Shown here in pieces: positions 25,456 to 34,317 of a DNA stretch of 64,000 nucleotides (the stretch's first letter is position 1; every line of letters begins with the position of its first letter). The stretch is from an uncultured Bryobacteraceae bacterium (GTDB lineage: Bacteria > Acidobacteriota > Terriglobia > Bryobacterales > Bryobacteraceae). The translations under genes and the position numbers were made by a program. The stretch is from positions 49,335 to 113,334 of the forward strand of contig CALJAM010000030.1 of NCBI GenBank assembly GCA_938027685.1. The letters run 5' to 3'. The notes below the pieces were generated by a model, which did not search any database, was not told the origin of the DNA, and worked only from the letters and a program-made list of their open reading frames with translations.

Positions 25456-28400
25456 GTGAGTTCACATGGCAAAAGGGCAATAGGCTTAGCGTTGCTTCTC
25501 GGGCTGGTGGTCGCGTCCTCGCTAGCCGCTCAGGAATTCCGCTCTACACTCACCGGACGGATTCTGGATCCTACCGGCGCAGCCATTCCCGGTGCGTCGG
25601 TGGAAGCGCGCAACGTAGCGACGGGCGAAACCAGCACGGCCACCACGGGCCCGGATGGAACTTACGCGATCCCGTTCCTGCGGCCTGGTACCTACCGCAT
25701 GACAGTGAGCGCCAAAGGCTTCAAGACCTTCACTCGAGAGAACATTGTCTTGATGGTGGGCCAGATCGCGGGCATCGACGTCACGCTGGAAGTGGGCGAG
25801 GTCACCGAAACAGTGACGGTGGAGGCCCGTGCGGCCATCTTGGAGACACAGACCGCCAGCCGCTCGGCCGTAATCGACACGCGCCAGGTGGCGGACCTGC
25901 CGCTGAATGCGCGCAACCCCTTCATGTTGGGCGCCATGATGCCCGGCGTGGTTTTCCGGGGGGCGGCCATCTGGCAACGGCCCTTCGACAACGGCGCCAT
26001 CGCACATTGGTCGGTTAACGGCGGGCGCCAGATGAACAACGAGTTCCTGCTGGACGGTGCGCCCAACAACGCTCAGGCCGGCGGCAACAACATCGCTTAT
26101 GTGCCTATCGTGGACGCCGTGCAGGAGTTCAGCATTCAGCAGAACTCTTATGACGCTCAATACGGCAAGACCGGAGGCGGCATCTTCAACGTGGTGCTCA
26201 AGAGCGGCACGCAGGACTTCCACGTGACGGCCTGGGAATTCCTGCGCCGAAAGTGGCTGGATGCCAACACGTTCCAAAACAATGCCTTGGGCAGAAATCC
26301 CGATGGCACCAAGAAAGCGGAGCGTCCCGCTCACCGACTGGACCAATATGGTTTTCAACTGGACGGGCCGCTGGTGATCCCCGGCTTGGTGAAGCGCGAC
26401 GGGCGTATCAAGGGTTTCTTCCTCGGGTCCTTCGAAGGCTACTACGAGGAGTGGCCGCAGTTCTTGCGTAACTCACGGCCCGAACCGGAGATGCGTCGCG
26501 GCGACTTCAGCAAGCTGACAGCCGCCGACGGGCGCCCCATCATCATCTACGATCCGCAGACCACGCAGTTCGACGCTCAGGGCAACCCGATCCGCACCCC
26601 GTTCCCGGGCAACATCATTCCGGCGGCGCGGCTCAACCCCATCGCGCTCAATGTGACCAAGTACATGCCGCTGCCTAACGCGTCCACGCCCGGAGTCCGC
26701 TATTCGACGCAGAACCATCTGATGCCTCAGTACGCGGCCACGGACGATTTCTACAACCTGATCCTGCGCTTCGACTTCAACATCGGCGACCGCCATCGCG
26801 CGTTCCTGCGGCATGCTTCCAACGACCGCACCGAGGATCGCTGCATCAACGGCATCTGCGCGGGACCGGGCATGGACGGCCAGCAACCTTTCCAGCGGAT
26901 CAACGACGCGTACGTGCTGGACTGGGTAGGCACCCTGTCACCGACGTTGGTGGTCAACGTGCGCGGATCCTATAACCGCTTCATCGAGCGCGGCTTCGGC
27001 CGCGGCAACGAGGGCTTCGATCTGACCACGCTGGGACTGCCGAAGTCCCTGGTCGATCAGTTGCCGACGCCGCGGTACTTCGGACGCTGGGAGTTCGGGG
27101 GGACTTACAGCGTGCTTGGCCGCTACCGCGCCGAGAACATAACCAACAATTACGCGCTGATGGGTAATATTACCAAGATCCGCGGCACCCACACCCTGAA
27201 GATGGGTATCGACGCCCGGCGCATCCATTACATCCTGAGGAGCACCGGCAATATCCTGTACTTCAACGCTACAGCCGCGCCCACGCAGCGCCTGTGGAAC
27301 CAGAGCGAGGCCCACGCGGGCGATCCCTACGCCAGCTTCCTGCTGGGCCTAGTCACCGGTTCCGCATTCTATCCCGTTTATCCCTTCCACCGCCAGTGGT
27401 ATGTGGCGCCCTACATTCAGGACGACTGGAAGTTGAGCCGCAGGCTCACGCTCAATCTCGGCCTGCGCTGGGATTACAACGGGCCGCCGGATGAAAAGTG
27501 GAACCGCTTGAATCGCGGTTTCAACCCCACCGTGCCGAGCCCCGTCGTGCAGCAGCTCTCGGCGGAAGCTCTGAACCAGTACCCGCAGCTTCGCAACCTG
27601 AAGGGTGGTTTGGAGTTCGCCGGGGTGGGCGGGAATCCGCGCATCGCCGGGAACCGCGATTGGAACAACCTCCAGCCGCGCATCGGAGCGGCCTATCAGC
27701 TGACCAACAAGCTGGTGGCCAGGGGCGGCTACGGTCTCTATTACATGAATCCGAACAATGACTACCTCAAGCAGGTCGGATTTTCGACCAGCACGCCACT
27801 GGTCAATAGCCTGGACGACGGGCGCACTTACATCGATCAGGTTCTGAGCAACCCGTTCCCGAGCGGCATCAATCTGCCTCCCGGAGCGAAACTCGGCTAC
27901 CTGACGTTCGTCGGACAGAACACCGCCTGGTTCGATCCGACCTTCCGCACGCCGTACGTGCACCAGTTCTCCTTCGGCTTCCAGTACCAGGTCACCCGTG
28001 TGAGCACCTTCGAGGCCAGCTACGTAGGGAGCCGCACTGTGGGAGCTAACGATCAGCGTGATTTCAACGTACCCACGCTCGAATTCCGCAGGCTCTGCAA
28101 CCTGCTGGAAGGTGGCAGCCCTGCCTACTGCAACGCGGCGCTGCCCAACCCCTTCCGCGGTGTGCCGGCTTTCGCGGGTACGGGCTTCTACACCTCCGGC
28201 ACGCTTTCCCGCTACCAGCTTAACCGGCCGCACCCGCAGTTCAGCGGCGACATGACGCGCCAGGGCCTGAACACGTCTCAGATGTGGTACAACTCGCTGC
28301 AACTCCAATACCAGCAGCGGGTATCGCGCGGCCTCAACCTCATCGCCAACTACACGCTTTCGAAGACCGTTGAGCGATGGGGTTACAACGATCCCGTAGC

Positions 28401-29055
28401 GGGAGTTCCGCAACAGGGTCTGTATTTCAACGATCGGCCGCACTTCGTCAAGATCACGCCGATCTGGGACCTGCCTTTCGGTCGCGGCCGGCGCTGGGGC
28501 GCGAACGCCACCGGGATGCTTTCGAGGCTCATCAGCGGCTGGCAGGTGAACTTCTTCTTGCAGGCCGGCTCCGGCGAACCGGCCGATCTGCCCGGCAACG
28601 CGCTTCCCTTGAAGCACTCCAAGGTCAAGCCGGTCTGGGACCAGCATCAGGTGCGCGGCTGGAGCCCCTGCGTCGTGCGGCTGTACGATGACGGGCGGCT
28701 GGTACCGCAGCCGTTCAGTCTGGCGGCCGGGTGCGGCACCGACATTGCCAATTACGCCTGGCTGCGGCTGCCCTCGTACGCGCCGCGCGTGACGCCCTAT
28801 CGCAGCGGGCAGATCCGCATGCACCGGCGCTTCAACGTGGATGGCGCCCTAATCAAGGACACCCAGATCACCGAGCGGCTGCGCTTCCAGTTCGCCATCG
28901 AGGCGTTCAACGCCACCAACACCTTCTATTACGGGCTTGAGCGCTTCAACACCAACCCGGACGATCCGAACTTCGGCACGGTGTTCCCGTCGCAAGCCTG
29001 GATCGGGAACGGGTATCCGCGACAGGTGCAGCTCCGCTTCAAGCTCTTCTGGTAA
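25456..29055 (+). CDS. TonB-dependent receptor with carboxypeptidase-regulatory-like domain
   Basis: 1199 residues, outer membrane. Signal peptide 1-~26 (LALLLGLVVASSLAAQ); a CarboxypepD-reg-like Ig domain ~28-115 (STLTGRILDPTGAAIPGASV ... GEVTETVTVEA); plug domain ~120-280 (SRSAVIDTRQVADLPLNARN, FLLDGAPNNAQAGGNN); then a ~900-residue beta-barrel, ending in the aromatic-rich QVQLRFKLFW. This Oar-like architecture is abundant in Acidobacteriota and takes up large ligands, usually unidentified. No SusD partner is adjacent. The GTG at 25456 is chosen because AGGAGG lies 6 nt upstream and the signal peptide starts there; the upstream frame extension overlaps the promoter. A perfect intrinsic terminator follows the gene. 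Confidence 0.93.
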   Translation: MSSHGKRAIGLALLLGLVVASSLAAQEFRSTLTGRILDPTGAAIPGASVEARNVATGETSTATTGPDGTYAIPFLRPGTYRMTVSAKGFKTFTRENIVLMVGQIAGIDVTLEVGEVTETVTVEARAAILETQTASRSAVIDTRQVADLPLNARNPFMLGAMMPGVVFRGAAIWQRPFDNGAIAHWSVNGGRQMNNEFLLDGAPNNAQAGGNNIAYVPIVDAVQEFSIQQNSYDAQYGKTGGGIFNVVLKSGTQDFHVTAWEFLRRKWLDANTFQNNALGRNPDGTKKAERPAHRLDQYGFQLDGPLVIPGLVKRDGRIKGFFLGSFEGYYEEWPQFLRNSRPEPEMRRGDFSKLTAADGRPIIIYDPQTTQFDAQGNPIRTPFPGNIIPAARLNPIALNVTKYMPLPNASTPGVRYSTQNHLMPQYAATDDFYNLILRFDFNIGDRHRAFLRHASNDRTEDRCINGICAGPGMDGQQPFQRINDAYVLDWVGTLSPTLVVNVRGSYNRFIERGFGRGNEGFDLTTLGLPKSLVDQLPTPRYFGRWEFGGTYSVLGRYRAENITNNYALMGNITKIRGTHTLKMGIDARRIHYILRSTGNILYFNATAAPTQRLWNQSEAHAGDPYASFLLGLVTGSAFYPVYPFHRQWYVAPYIQDDWKLSRRLTLNLGLRWDYNGPPDEKWNRLNRGFNPTVPSPVVQQLSAEALNQYPQLRNLKGGLEFAGVGGNPRIAGNRDWNNLQPRIGAAYQLTNKLVARGGYGLYYMNPNNDYLKQVGFSTSTPLVNSLDDGRTYIDQVLSNPFPSGINLPPGAKLGYLTFVGQNTAWFDPTFRTPYVHQFSFGFQYQVTRVSTFEASYVGSRTVGANDQRDFNVPTLEFRRLCNLLEGGSPAYCNAALPNPFRGVPAFAGTGFYTSGTLSRYQLNRPHPQFSGDMTRQGLNTSQMWYNSLQLQYQQRVSRGLNLIANYTLSKTVERWGYNDPVAGVPQQGLYFNDRPHFVKITPIWDLPFGRGRRWGANATGMLSRLISGWQVNFFLQAGSGEPADLPGNALPLKHSKVKPVWDQHQVRGWSPCVVRLYDDGRLVPQPFSLAAGCGTDIANYAWLRLPSYAPRVTPYRSGQIRMHRRFNVDGALIKDTQITERLRFQFAIEAFNATNTFYYGLERFNTNPDDPNFGTVFPSQAWIGNGYPRQVQLRFKLFW

Positions 29056-29100
29056 TCGATAAGCCCGCGCGGACGCCCTGTCCCCGGGCTTGCTGCGAGC

Positions 29101-29134
29101 AGGGCGCGGCCCAGCCGCGCCCTTTCTTTTTGTT
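29101..29134 (+). terminator. Rho-independent terminator of the TonB receptor gene
   Basis: AGGGCGCGGC (29101-29110), loop CCA, GCCGCGCCCT (29114-29123), then TTCTTTTTGTT. A perfect 10-bp GC-rich stem with U-tract, 46 bp after the stop codon; the clearest intrinsic terminator in the window. Confidence 0.88.
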
Positions 29135-29139
29135 ACGCT
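29131..29139 (+). promoter_or_regulatory. possible extended -10 for lpxD
   Basis: TGT-TACGCT overlapping the end of the terminator U-tract; predicted transcript start ~29146, 28 nt before the GTG start of lpxD. Confidence 0.35.
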
Positions 29140-29173
29140 GAGGCGGGACAATCACAGAAGGGAGAGTGGTGCG

Positions 29174-30214
29174 GTGCGTGTGCGAGAACTGGCTGAGTGG
29201 CTGGCCGCCACTTTTGAAGGCGACGGAGAGAAGGAGCTGACCGGGGTGGCGTCGCTGGAGTCGGCAGGCAGCACGGACCTTTCCTTTGTGGCCGGCCGGA
29301 AGGCCACGCAGCAGGCACAGGCTTCCGCCGCGGGGTGTCTTATTGTGCCGCCCGATTTTCCCAATCCCGGCGGCCGCACGGTGATCCGGAGTCCGGAGCC
29401 GCGCACAGCGTTTGCGCGCGCGGTGACCCGCTTTCATCCCCCGGCGCCCCTGGAGCCCGGCGTCCACCCGACGGCCATGGTGCATCCGACAGCCGAGATC
29501 GCTGCGCCGGTCGAAATCGGCCCGTACGTGGTGATCGGCGAGGGAACCCGCATCGGTGCGCGCTGTCGCATTGGCGCGGGGTGTCGCATCGGCAAGCGCG
29601 TCGCCATCGGTGAGGACAGCGTGCTTCACGCCGGCGTCACCATCTACGACGACGTCGACATCGGCCGGCGCGTCATTTTGCACTCCGGCTGCGTGATCGG
29701 CGCCGACGGCTTCGGGTTCGTCATGGCGGGCGATCACTACGAGAAGTTCCCGCAGGTCGGCCGCGTGGTGATCGAAGACGACGTGGAGATCGGGGCCAAC
29801 TCCTGCGTAGACCGAGCGGCGCTGGGCGTGACGTGGATCGGCCAGGGGACCAAGCTGGACAATCTGGTGCACGTGGCGCACAACTGCCGCATCGGTCGTC
29901 ACGTGGTAGTGGCGGCGCAGACCGGCTTCTCCGGCGGCGTGGTGGTGGAGGATTACGCGGTCATCGGGGGACAGGTGGGCGTCGGGGACAAGGCGCGCAT
30001 CGAGTCCCGCGCCGTGCTGGGCTCGGGATGCGGCGTGCTGAGTTCCAAGATCATCCGGCGCGGGCAGGTGGTCTGGGGCACGCCCGCGCGGCCGCTGAAA
30101 GTGTACCTCGAGCAGTTGGCCAACCTCAGCCGCATCGGCGAGCTGCGGCGGCAACTGACCGAGCTCATCGAGCGGGTCGCCAAGCTGGAAAGGCGCGGCG
30201 AAGCGCACCAATGA
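29174..30214 (+). CDS. lpxD: UDP-3-O-(3-hydroxyacyl)glucosamine N-acyltransferase (LpxD)
   Basis: 346 residues; third acylation step of lipid A synthesis, adding a second 3-hydroxyacyl chain. N-terminal uridine-binding domain (RVRELAEWLAATFEGDG, ITGVAS-type block as LTGVASLESAG), then hexapeptide-repeat beta-helix from ~95 (HPTAMVHPTAEIAAPVEIGP), GADGFGFV, and the catalytic HVAHN with His233/His236 (E. coli His239 equivalent). A C-terminal coiled coil (LRRQLTELIERVAKLE) fits the trimer. The start at GTG 29174 aligns with the family N-terminus and follows GGGAG; the nearby in-frame GTG at 29180 is an alternative. It is the first of a rightward group with the small membrane protein 12 bp downstream. 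Confidence 0.95.
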   Translation: MRVRELAEWLAATFEGDGEKELTGVASLESAGSTDLSFVAGRKATQQAQASAAGCLIVPPDFPNPGGRTVIRSPEPRTAFARAVTRFHPPAPLEPGVHPTAMVHPTAEIAAPVEIGPYVVIGEGTRIGARCRIGAGCRIGKRVAIGEDSVLHAGVTIYDDVDIGRRVILHSGCVIGADGFGFVMAGDHYEKFPQVGRVVIEDDVEIGANSCVDRAALGVTWIGQGTKLDNLVHVAHNCRIGRHVVVAAQTGFSGGVVVEDYAVIGGQVGVGDKARIESRAVLGSGCGVLSSKIIRRGQVVWGTPARPLKVYLEQLANLSRIGELRRQLTELIERVAKLERRGEAHQ

Positions 30215-30226
30215 AGGAGGAGGGCG

Positions 30227-30535
30227 ATGGCTCCGATCGGGCTGGTGCGCGCAGCGCTGGCGCTGCTGCTCGTCTTCTTCGCCTTCACACTGGGGCGCGC
30301 CGCCGTACGAACGGCCCGGGGCGTACAGACGCCTTCCCGACTCATGCCATGGATGATCCGGTTCGTGTTGGCTCTGGGCGCCATCCTATGGAGCGGAGGT
30401 CTGGACGCGACGTCGATTGCCGCACTGGCGTTGGGCGGCTTCGCGGGCGGCTACGGCGCCTGGCGCGAGCTCCATCCCAAACCGCCCGAGAACCTCGTTC
30501 AGCAAATGTTCCCGAAAGGCCCCGACGAAAAGTGA
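30227..30535 (+). CDS. small inner-membrane protein of unknown function
   Basis: 102 residues. Three hydrophobic stretches are visible: LVRAALALLLVFFAFTLG (~6-23), WMIRFVLALGAILWSGG (~42-58) and IAALALGGFAGGYGAW (~63-78), ending in a charged tail (QQMFPKGPDEK). AAGGAGGAGGG lies 4 nt upstream of the ATG, and lpxD ends 12 bp before it, so the two are probably cotranscribed. I do not recognise a family. The position after lpxD suggests an envelope role, but this is only inference from context. Confidence 0.7.
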   Translation: MAPIGLVRAALALLLVFFAFTLGRAAVRTARGVQTPSRLMPWMIRFVLALGAILWSGGLDATSIAALALGGFAGGYGAWRELHPKPPENLVQQMFPKGPDEK

Positions 30536-30578
30536 ACCTCCGCAAATTCACCGGCCCGGACGGGGGAGAAACCTAGCG

Positions 30579-31976
30579 ATGCTGGTGTTGGTCAGCGACA
30601 TCCACTTCACCGACGACGAGAGCAACAAAACGATCCCCGCGCAGGCGCTGCGGATCTTTCGCGAGCGTTTGCGCGATATGGCGTATGATGCCTCTTGGCG
30701 CGCCGACGGCACGTACCGGCCGATCGAGCAACTGGACCTGGTCCTGCTCGGCGATATTCTCGACGTCATCCGCTCAGCGGGCTGGCCCATCACAGAGGAG
30801 GGCGACCCGGACTTCGTGCGTCCCTGGACCAGTCCCGAAGATCCCCGGTTTCAGACCAAGGTCCGGGAGATCATCGAAGCCATCCTGGAGCGCAACGAGC
30901 CGGCATGCGAAGTCTTGCGCAGCCTGAACTCGCCGCAGGTGATGACGTTGCCGCCGCCCACGCGCGACGGCCGCGTGGCGCGCGTCTCGCGCGAACCCGA
31001 TGCGCCCGAACGGGTGCCTGTGCGCGTCCGCATCCACTACGTCGCCGGCAACCACGACTGGTTCCTGCACCTGCCCGGTTCGGCCTTCGACGCAATTCGG
31101 CAGCGGATCGTCGAGCGGATGGGGCTGGCGCAACCGCCCTCCCCCTTTCCCTACCAGCCGGAGGATTCGCCGCTGCTGGCGGAAGTGTGCGAGCAGCATC
31201 GTGCGTGGATCCGGCACGGGGACTGCTTCGACGTCTTCAACTACCACGGCGACCGCCGGCGCTCCTCCATCGGCGATGCGATCGTCATCGACTTGCTCAA
31301 TCGCTTTTGCGCCGAGGTGGAGAGCAAGCTGGGGCCGGACCTGCCCGAGGATTGCCTGCTCGGTCTGCAACAGATCGACCACGTGCGGCCGCTGCTGTTG
31401 GCTCCGCTGTGGGTGGAAAGTCTGCTGCGACGAACGCGCGTGGAAGACAGGTTGGTCGACGAGGTCAAGCGCACCTGGGACGCCGTGGCCGAGCGCTTTC
31501 TCTCGCTGCAATTCGTCCGTGAATGCAGCCGCTGGTTGCCGCCGTTGACGCTGGACAAGTTATCGCTGGCTCTGAAGTTTTCCAAGGGCCTTTCCCTGCG
31601 GCTGCTGGCGCAGTTGTTTTCCTGGTTCACCGAAGCCTTGCCCTGCGCCAACGAGAGACCGCACGCCCAGGATGCCATGAGCGAACGCGCGTTCAAGACC
31701 CGCAGGGCGCGCGCCGTCGTCTACGGGCACACCCACCATCACGAGATCACGCCGCTCGACGTGTATCACACCGCGAAAGGCTTCGTCGAGCAGATCTACG
31801 CCAACACGGGCACATGGCGGGTGCTCAATCAGAAGGTGGAGGCCCGACGCGATCCGCCCGATTTCATGACCTACTGGGTCATGACATACCTCGCACTTTA
31901 CAAGGACGACGAGCGCGGCGGCCGGCCGTTCGAAGCCTGGTCGGGGCTGCTCGCTTTGCCCGCCTCGGATCGCTGA
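30579..31976 (+). CDS. calcineurin-like metallophosphoesterase
   Basis: 465 residues. Metal-binding motifs in order: D-x-H in LVSDIHFTDDES, GD in LVLLGDILDVIR, GNHD in HYVAGNHDWFLHLPG and GHTH in VVYGHTHHHEITPLDV, the full set of the calcineurin-like superfamily. Roughly 200 extra residues between GNHD and GHTH, largely helical, exceed the minimal fold and do not match a subfamily I recognise, so the substrate (nucleic acid, nucleotide, phospholipid precursor) is open. The start at ATG 30579 follows GGGGGAGAA; longer in-frame extensions run back into the preceding gene. It lies 43 bp after the small membrane protein in the lpxD group; an LpxH-like UDP-diacylglucosamine hydrolase role is conceivable but the length argues against it. 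Confidence 0.85.
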   Translation: MLVLVSDIHFTDDESNKTIPAQALRIFRERLRDMAYDASWRADGTYRPIEQLDLVLLGDILDVIRSAGWPITEEGDPDFVRPWTSPEDPRFQTKVREIIEAILERNEPACEVLRSLNSPQVMTLPPPTRDGRVARVSREPDAPERVPVRVRIHYVAGNHDWFLHLPGSAFDAIRQRIVERMGLAQPPSPFPYQPEDSPLLAEVCEQHRAWIRHGDCFDVFNYHGDRRRSSIGDAIVIDLLNRFCAEVESKLGPDLPEDCLLGLQQIDHVRPLLLAPLWVESLLRRTRVEDRLVDEVKRTWDAVAERFLSLQFVRECSRWLPPLTLDKLSLALKFSKGLSLRLLAQLFSWFTEALPCANERPHAQDAMSERAFKTRRARAVVYGHTHHHEITPLDVYHTAKGFVEQIYANTGTWRVLNQKVEARRDPPDFMTYWVMTYLALYKDDERGGRPFEAWSGLLALPASDR

Positions 31977-31983
31977 TTCGCGC

Positions 31984-31997
31984 GTGACCGCGGTCAC
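31984..31997 (+). promoter_or_regulatory. Crp/Fnr-type operator upstream of the NO reductase
   Basis: Perfect 14-bp palindrome GTGACCGCGGTCAC, i.e. GTGA-N6-TCAC, the CRP half-site pattern. The centre (31990.5) lies about 42 bp upstream of the start predicted from the TAAACT -10 (32021-32026), the position of class II activators of this family. Confidence 0.55.
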
Positions 31998-32020
31998 AGC
32001 CTCTCGTGGCCGATCACCCG

Positions 32021-32026
32021 TAAACT
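32021..32026 (+). promoter_or_regulatory. -10 element of the NO reductase gene
   Basis: TAAACT, giving a predicted start near 32033 and a ~16-nt leader that contains GAGAGGAAAG. No good -35 hexamer is seen, consistent with activator dependence. Confidence 0.45.
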
Positions 32027-32048
32027 GACGGCTTACGAGAGGAAAGTA

Positions 32049-34277
32049 ATGAAGAAACTCTGGCTCACGCTTATTGTCGTAATCGTCGTTTCCTTCAGTG
32101 TCTTGGGCTGGATCGGCACGCGCATCTACCGGGAGGCGCCGCCCATCCCGGAGCGGGTGGTGACGACCGAAGGCGTCGAGATTTTCGGGCCCGGACAGAT
32201 CGGCCGCGGGCAAAACGTCTGGCAGGCTATGGGCGGCATGGAGATCGGCTCGGTCTGGGGCCACGGCAGCTATGTAGCGCCGGACTGGACCGCGGACTGG
32301 CTGCACCGCGAGGCCGTCACCGTACTCAACACTTGGGCGCGAGAGGAAGGCTTCGCGGACTTCGAAGCTGCCCCGCCGGAACGACAGGCTGCGCTGCGAG
32401 GTCGCCTGGAGCAGACTTACCGGACAAACACCTATGACCCCGCCGCTCGGGTGCTTCGCCTGCCGCCGGTGCGGGCCCAAGCCATCGAGGCCTGCGTCGC
32501 GCATTACCGGGACGTATTCATGAACGGCCATGCGGGCTACTCGATCCCGGCCGGAACCATCCGCGACGAAGCGCGGATGAGGGACCTGGCGGCGTTCTTC
32601 TTCTGGACCGCGTGGGCGGCGGCCGCCAACCGCCCCGGCCAAAACATCTCCTACACGCACAACTGGCCGCACGAGCCGCTGGTCGGCAACCGACCCACGG
32701 GTGAAAGCGTGATGTGGACCGGCGTGAGCATCATCATGTTGCTGGCCGGCATTTGCGCGATGGTGTGGTGGTACGCCGCCTCACGACGCGAAGCGGAGCC
32801 CCTGCATCCGCCGGCCTCGGATCCGCTTGAGGACTGGCAGGCCACGCCCTCGCAGCGCGCCACCCTGAAGTACTTCTGGGCTGTGGCCGCGCTGTTTCTG
32901 GCGCAGATTCTCACCGGCGTCTTCACCGCGCATTACGGCGTCGAAGGCCAGGGCTTTTACGGCATCCCGCTGGCCAAATGGCTCCCCTACGTGATCACCC
33001 GCACCTGGCACATCCAGCTCGGTCTGTTCTGGATCGCGACCGCATGGCTGGGGGCGGGCCTGTTCATCGGCCCGATCATCAGCGGCAACGAACCCAGAGG
33101 CCAAAGATTGGGCGTCAATCTGCTGTTTCTTGCCCTGTTGGTGGTCGTGGCCGGCTCACTGAGCGGCCAGTGGATGAGCGTGATGCACAAGCTGGACGGT
33201 GCGGCGTCGTTTTATTGGGGTCATCAAGGCTACGAATACATCGACCTGGGACGCGCCTGGCAGATCTTGCTCTTCGCGGGCCTGCTGATCTGGCTGCTGC
33301 TGGTGCTCCGGGCCGCGGGTCCGGCGCTGCGGCAGCCGGGTGAGCAGCGCGCTCTGCTATGGGTATTCCTGGCTTCGGCGGCGGCCATCGGCCTGTTCTA
33401 CGGCGCCGGGTTGAACTGGGGCCGGCACACTCACCTTTCGGTGGTCGAGTACTGGCGCTGGTGGGTCGTCCACCTGTGGGTGGAGGGCTTCTTCGAGGTA
33501 TTCGCCACGGCGGTCATCGCCTTCTTCTTCGCGCGGCTGGGATTGATGCAGGCCGGCCTGGCTGCGCGAATCGCGTTGCTCTCGGCTACGATTTACCTGG
33601 CGGGAGGGATCATCGGCACGTGCCACCATCTCTACTTCGCGGGAACGCCCACGGCGGCGCTGGCCTTCGGGGCGGTCTTCAGCGCGCTGGAGGTCGTGCC
33701 GCTGACGATGGTGGCCTTTTCGGCCATCGACGACATCCGGCGCGGACGTGCGGCTGCCTGGGCCGTGCGCTATCGCTGGCCGATTTACTTCTTCGCGGCG
33801 GTGGCCTTCTGGAACATGGTGGGCGCCGGGCTGTTCGGCTTCATGATCAATCCGCCCATCGCGCTCTACTTCATGCAGGGCCTGAACACCACGCCCGTGC
33901 ACGGACACGCCGCGCTGTTCGGAGTCTACGGGATGCTGGGCATCGGCCTGATGCTCGTCTGCCTGCGCGCCCTGCAGCCGCGGGCGGAGTGGCCCGAAAG
34001 GTGGCTGAAGTTCAGCTTCTGGGCGATGAACATCGGCCTGCTTGCGATGTGCGTGGGAAGCCTGCTGCCGGTCGGCTTGCTGCAGACCTGGGCGGCCGTG
34101 GATCGGGGCTACTGGTATGCGCGCAGCGCGGAATTCCTGGGCACGTCTCTGATGCAAACCCTCCGCTGGCTCCGCGTGCCGGGCGACACGGTTTTTGCGG
34201 CAGGAGCGGTTGTGCTGGTGGCCTTTGTGTTCGCGGTGACGCTACGGGGACGGACAGCGGGATCTGTGCGGTACTGA
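32049..34277 (+). CDS. norZ: quinol-dependent nitric oxide reductase, single subunit (qNOR)
   Basis: 742 residues; inner-membrane heme-copper-superfamily enzyme reducing two NO to N2O with quinol electrons. An N-terminal extension fused like NorC (first helix ~5-25, then a periplasmic domain to ~210 without a CxxCH heme-c site) marks the quinol type. Core ligands: RTWHIQLGLFW (heme b His), His475 with Glu479 and Glu483 in VVHLWVEGFFEVF (FeB His and conserved Glu), His526-His527 in TCHHLYFAG (FeB), and His618/His620 in VHGHAALFG (hemes b and b3). Fourteen or so helices. It stands alone with a Crp/Fnr-like operator. Likely role is NO detoxification using menaquinol; no nitrite reductase is near. 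Confidence 0.96.
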   Translation: MKKLWLTLIVVIVVSFSVLGWIGTRIYREAPPIPERVVTTEGVEIFGPGQIGRGQNVWQAMGGMEIGSVWGHGSYVAPDWTADWLHREAVTVLNTWAREEGFADFEAAPPERQAALRGRLEQTYRTNTYDPAARVLRLPPVRAQAIEACVAHYRDVFMNGHAGYSIPAGTIRDEARMRDLAAFFFWTAWAAAANRPGQNISYTHNWPHEPLVGNRPTGESVMWTGVSIIMLLAGICAMVWWYAASRREAEPLHPPASDPLEDWQATPSQRATLKYFWAVAALFLAQILTGVFTAHYGVEGQGFYGIPLAKWLPYVITRTWHIQLGLFWIATAWLGAGLFIGPIISGNEPRGQRLGVNLLFLALLVVVAGSLSGQWMSVMHKLDGAASFYWGHQGYEYIDLGRAWQILLFAGLLIWLLLVLRAAGPALRQPGEQRALLWVFLASAAAIGLFYGAGLNWGRHTHLSVVEYWRWWVVHLWVEGFFEVFATAVIAFFFARLGLMQAGLAARIALLSATIYLAGGIIGTCHHLYFAGTPTAALAFGAVFSALEVVPLTMVAFSAIDDIRRGRAAAWAVRYRWPIYFFAAVAFWNMVGAGLFGFMINPPIALYFMQGLNTTPVHGHAALFGVYGMLGIGLMLVCLRALQPRAEWPERWLKFSFWAMNIGLLAMCVGSLLPVGLLQTWAAVDRGYWYARSAEFLGTSLMQTLRWLRVPGDTVFAAGAVVLVAFVFAVTLRGRTAGSVRY

Positions 34278-34285
34278 GCGGCGGC

Positions 34286-34294
34286 TGCTATACT
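34286..34294 (+). promoter_or_regulatory. extended -10 of the DUF5666-like gene
   Basis: TGC-TATACT just after the NO reductase stop; predicted start ~34301, so a leader of ~17 nt carrying GCGAGG. Confidence 0.45.
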
Positions 34295-34317
34295 GAGGGC
34301 GACGCGAGGCAACCCCG

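Noticed and set aside
27349..28824. Long open frame antisense to the TonB receptor (about 490 codons)
   Set aside because: It mirrors the GC-rich receptor gene in a codon-position shadow, has no start signal, and its translation has no family resemblance. Similar antisense frames occur at 52547-53974, 55047-56624 and 58552-59958.
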